A stretch of DNA of 64,000 nucleotides, from NCBI GenBank assembly GCA_902825875.1, contig CADECP010000024.1:1-64000 (forward strand), read 5' to 3'. The first letter of the stretch is position 1. Every line of letters begins with the position of its first letter. Position numbers and translations under genes: made by a program. A model generated the notes under the pieces. It made no database searches. It worked only from the letters and a program-made list of their open reading frames with translations, and was not told the origin of the DNA. Below are positions 63,474-64,000 of the stretch, piece by piece. The stretch is from an uncultured Acidobacteriota bacterium (GTDB taxonomy: Bacteria > Acidobacteriota > Blastocatellia > RBC074).

Positions 63474-63839
63474 CTATATTGTCGCGCACGCGATCCAGCC
63501 CGGCGCAATGCGCGACGACGCACGCCGCCGCATTGCCGCCGTTGGCGTGTAGCGGTCAGGGAACTGCTTCAACATCGCATCCAAGATCGTCGCGCGTCGC
63601 CGCAGCAATTCGTCAAAATCGCCATCGCGCGCCGCATTCAAATAGTGATTCGGGCGATGAATCATCGCCGCCGCCTGCCCCAATGAAAGACGATCAGCTT
63701 CCACGCCGAATAGTTCAAGACTTGCCGCGCCGAAACCATAGAGCACAAGACTTCCCGACGTTTGGCCGCCACCGAGCGGGCAGTGATTGGCGTAGGCTGT
63801 GAAGATTTGTCGCTTGGTCATCAAACGGCACGCAGCCAA
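63474..63839 (-). pseudogene. Unrecognised open frame, possibly a frameshifted gene
   Basis: 121 codons containing GSLVLYGFGAASLELFGVEA and LSLGQAAAMIHRPNHYLNAA look like real protein, but the reading seems to continue in another frame after DRYTP at ~63540 (NGGNAAACVVAHCAGLDRV, then DNIDRFTDARSRD). The family is unknown to me. Loss of frame and fusion to a PD40 remnant suggest decay. Confidence 0.5.
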
Positions 63840-63868
63840 GAAGAGGTAAAATTCTTTGGCCTTTCGCG

Positions 63869-64000
63869 TCAGGGCGTGCGAAGAGAAGCCGCTCGTGACA
63901 ACGATTCCAAATACGCGGCAAGTTCATCGCGCTTCATTTCCTGCCCGACAAAGAGCAGCTTCGGGCGGGCGTAGTAACTGACGCTGCGCAGATTCTCCAC
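63869..64000 (-). CDS. C-terminal end of a gene truncated by the window edge
   Basis: 43 codons open from the window edge to a TGA at 63869, reading VENLRSVSYYARPKLLFVGQ and EMKRDELAAYLES. Composition is that of a real protein. Not enough sequence to assign a family. Confidence 0.5.
   Translation of the reverse strand: MENLRSVSYYARPKLLFVGQEMKRDELAAYLESLSRAASLRTP

Overview
The window looks like a chromosomal stretch of an acidobacterium, most likely of the Blastocatellia type. The evidence is two MacB/FtsX-like permeases of the ADOP type (one with a PadR repressor next to it), two secreted proteins ending in the TIGR03437-type C-terminal domain typical of Acidobacteria, many exported serine hydrolases and PD40/TolB-like proteins, moderate-to-high GC, and dense palindromic repeats. 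This assignment rests on gene content only; there is no rRNA in the window.

Layout. 1-7.7 kb (+): an omega-amidase-like nitrilase overlapping a fluoride channel (crcB), then an ATP-grasp ligase, an MFS transporter and a 1036-residue kinase/M23/class-III aminotransferase fusion that carries an in-frame palindromic repeat. 7.9-11.7 kb (-): a type II restriction-modification pair whose reading frames run by overlap into an M20 amidohydrolase and a thioredoxin-reductase-like flavoprotein. 11.9-13.9 kb (+): a metallo-beta-lactamase-fold hydrolase and a HupE/UreJ-like membrane protein. 14-19 kb (-): cyclase, serine hydrolase, cupin, amidohydrolase and cyclophilin, separated by repeats. 19-20.3 kb (+): a small zinc-site membrane protein and a tRNA-Ile(CAU) gene interrupted by a group I intron. 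20.3-23.7 kb (-): a tightly overlapping operon of ygfZ, a small protein, a rhodanese, DUF309, DUF4149 and an RluA-type pseudouridine synthase. 24-29 kb (-): a peroxide-defence block with a di-heme cytochrome c peroxidase, exported catalase-peroxidase, rubrerythrin and a PerR/Fur regulator with a candidate operator. 29-31.9 kb (-): Fe-S cluster genes (ErpA/IscA type, Mrp/ApbC ATPase) and a SufR-like regulator with a near-consensus promoter that predicts a leaderless mRNA; a GxxExxY nuclease-like gene sits between them inside 30-bp inverted repeats.

31.9-38.5 kb holds an intact PadR-ADOP pair and a sigma54 activator, with a graveyard of broken genes around them: an ADOP N-terminus, a PD40 C-terminus, a flavin-binding C-terminus, and an AhpD-like gene with an internal ~85-bp inversion. 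38.5-63 kb is a long run of 14 genes, all on the minus strand and nearly all with signal peptides: hydrolases, S41 peptidases, serine hydrolases, an esterase, a TlpA thioredoxin, a quinoprotein-like propeller, a c-type cytochrome, CHRD and NHL/BNR proteins, and a second ADOP permease. The last 1 kb is again decayed sequence plus an edge-truncated gene.

The most interesting signals are: the tRNA intron; at least three dispersed inverted-repeat families, one with target-site duplications and one built from 10-bp units that surrounds the GxxExxY gene; the in-frame palindrome in the fusion enzyme; and the microinversion pseudogene. All identifications come from reading the sequence; no database search was run.
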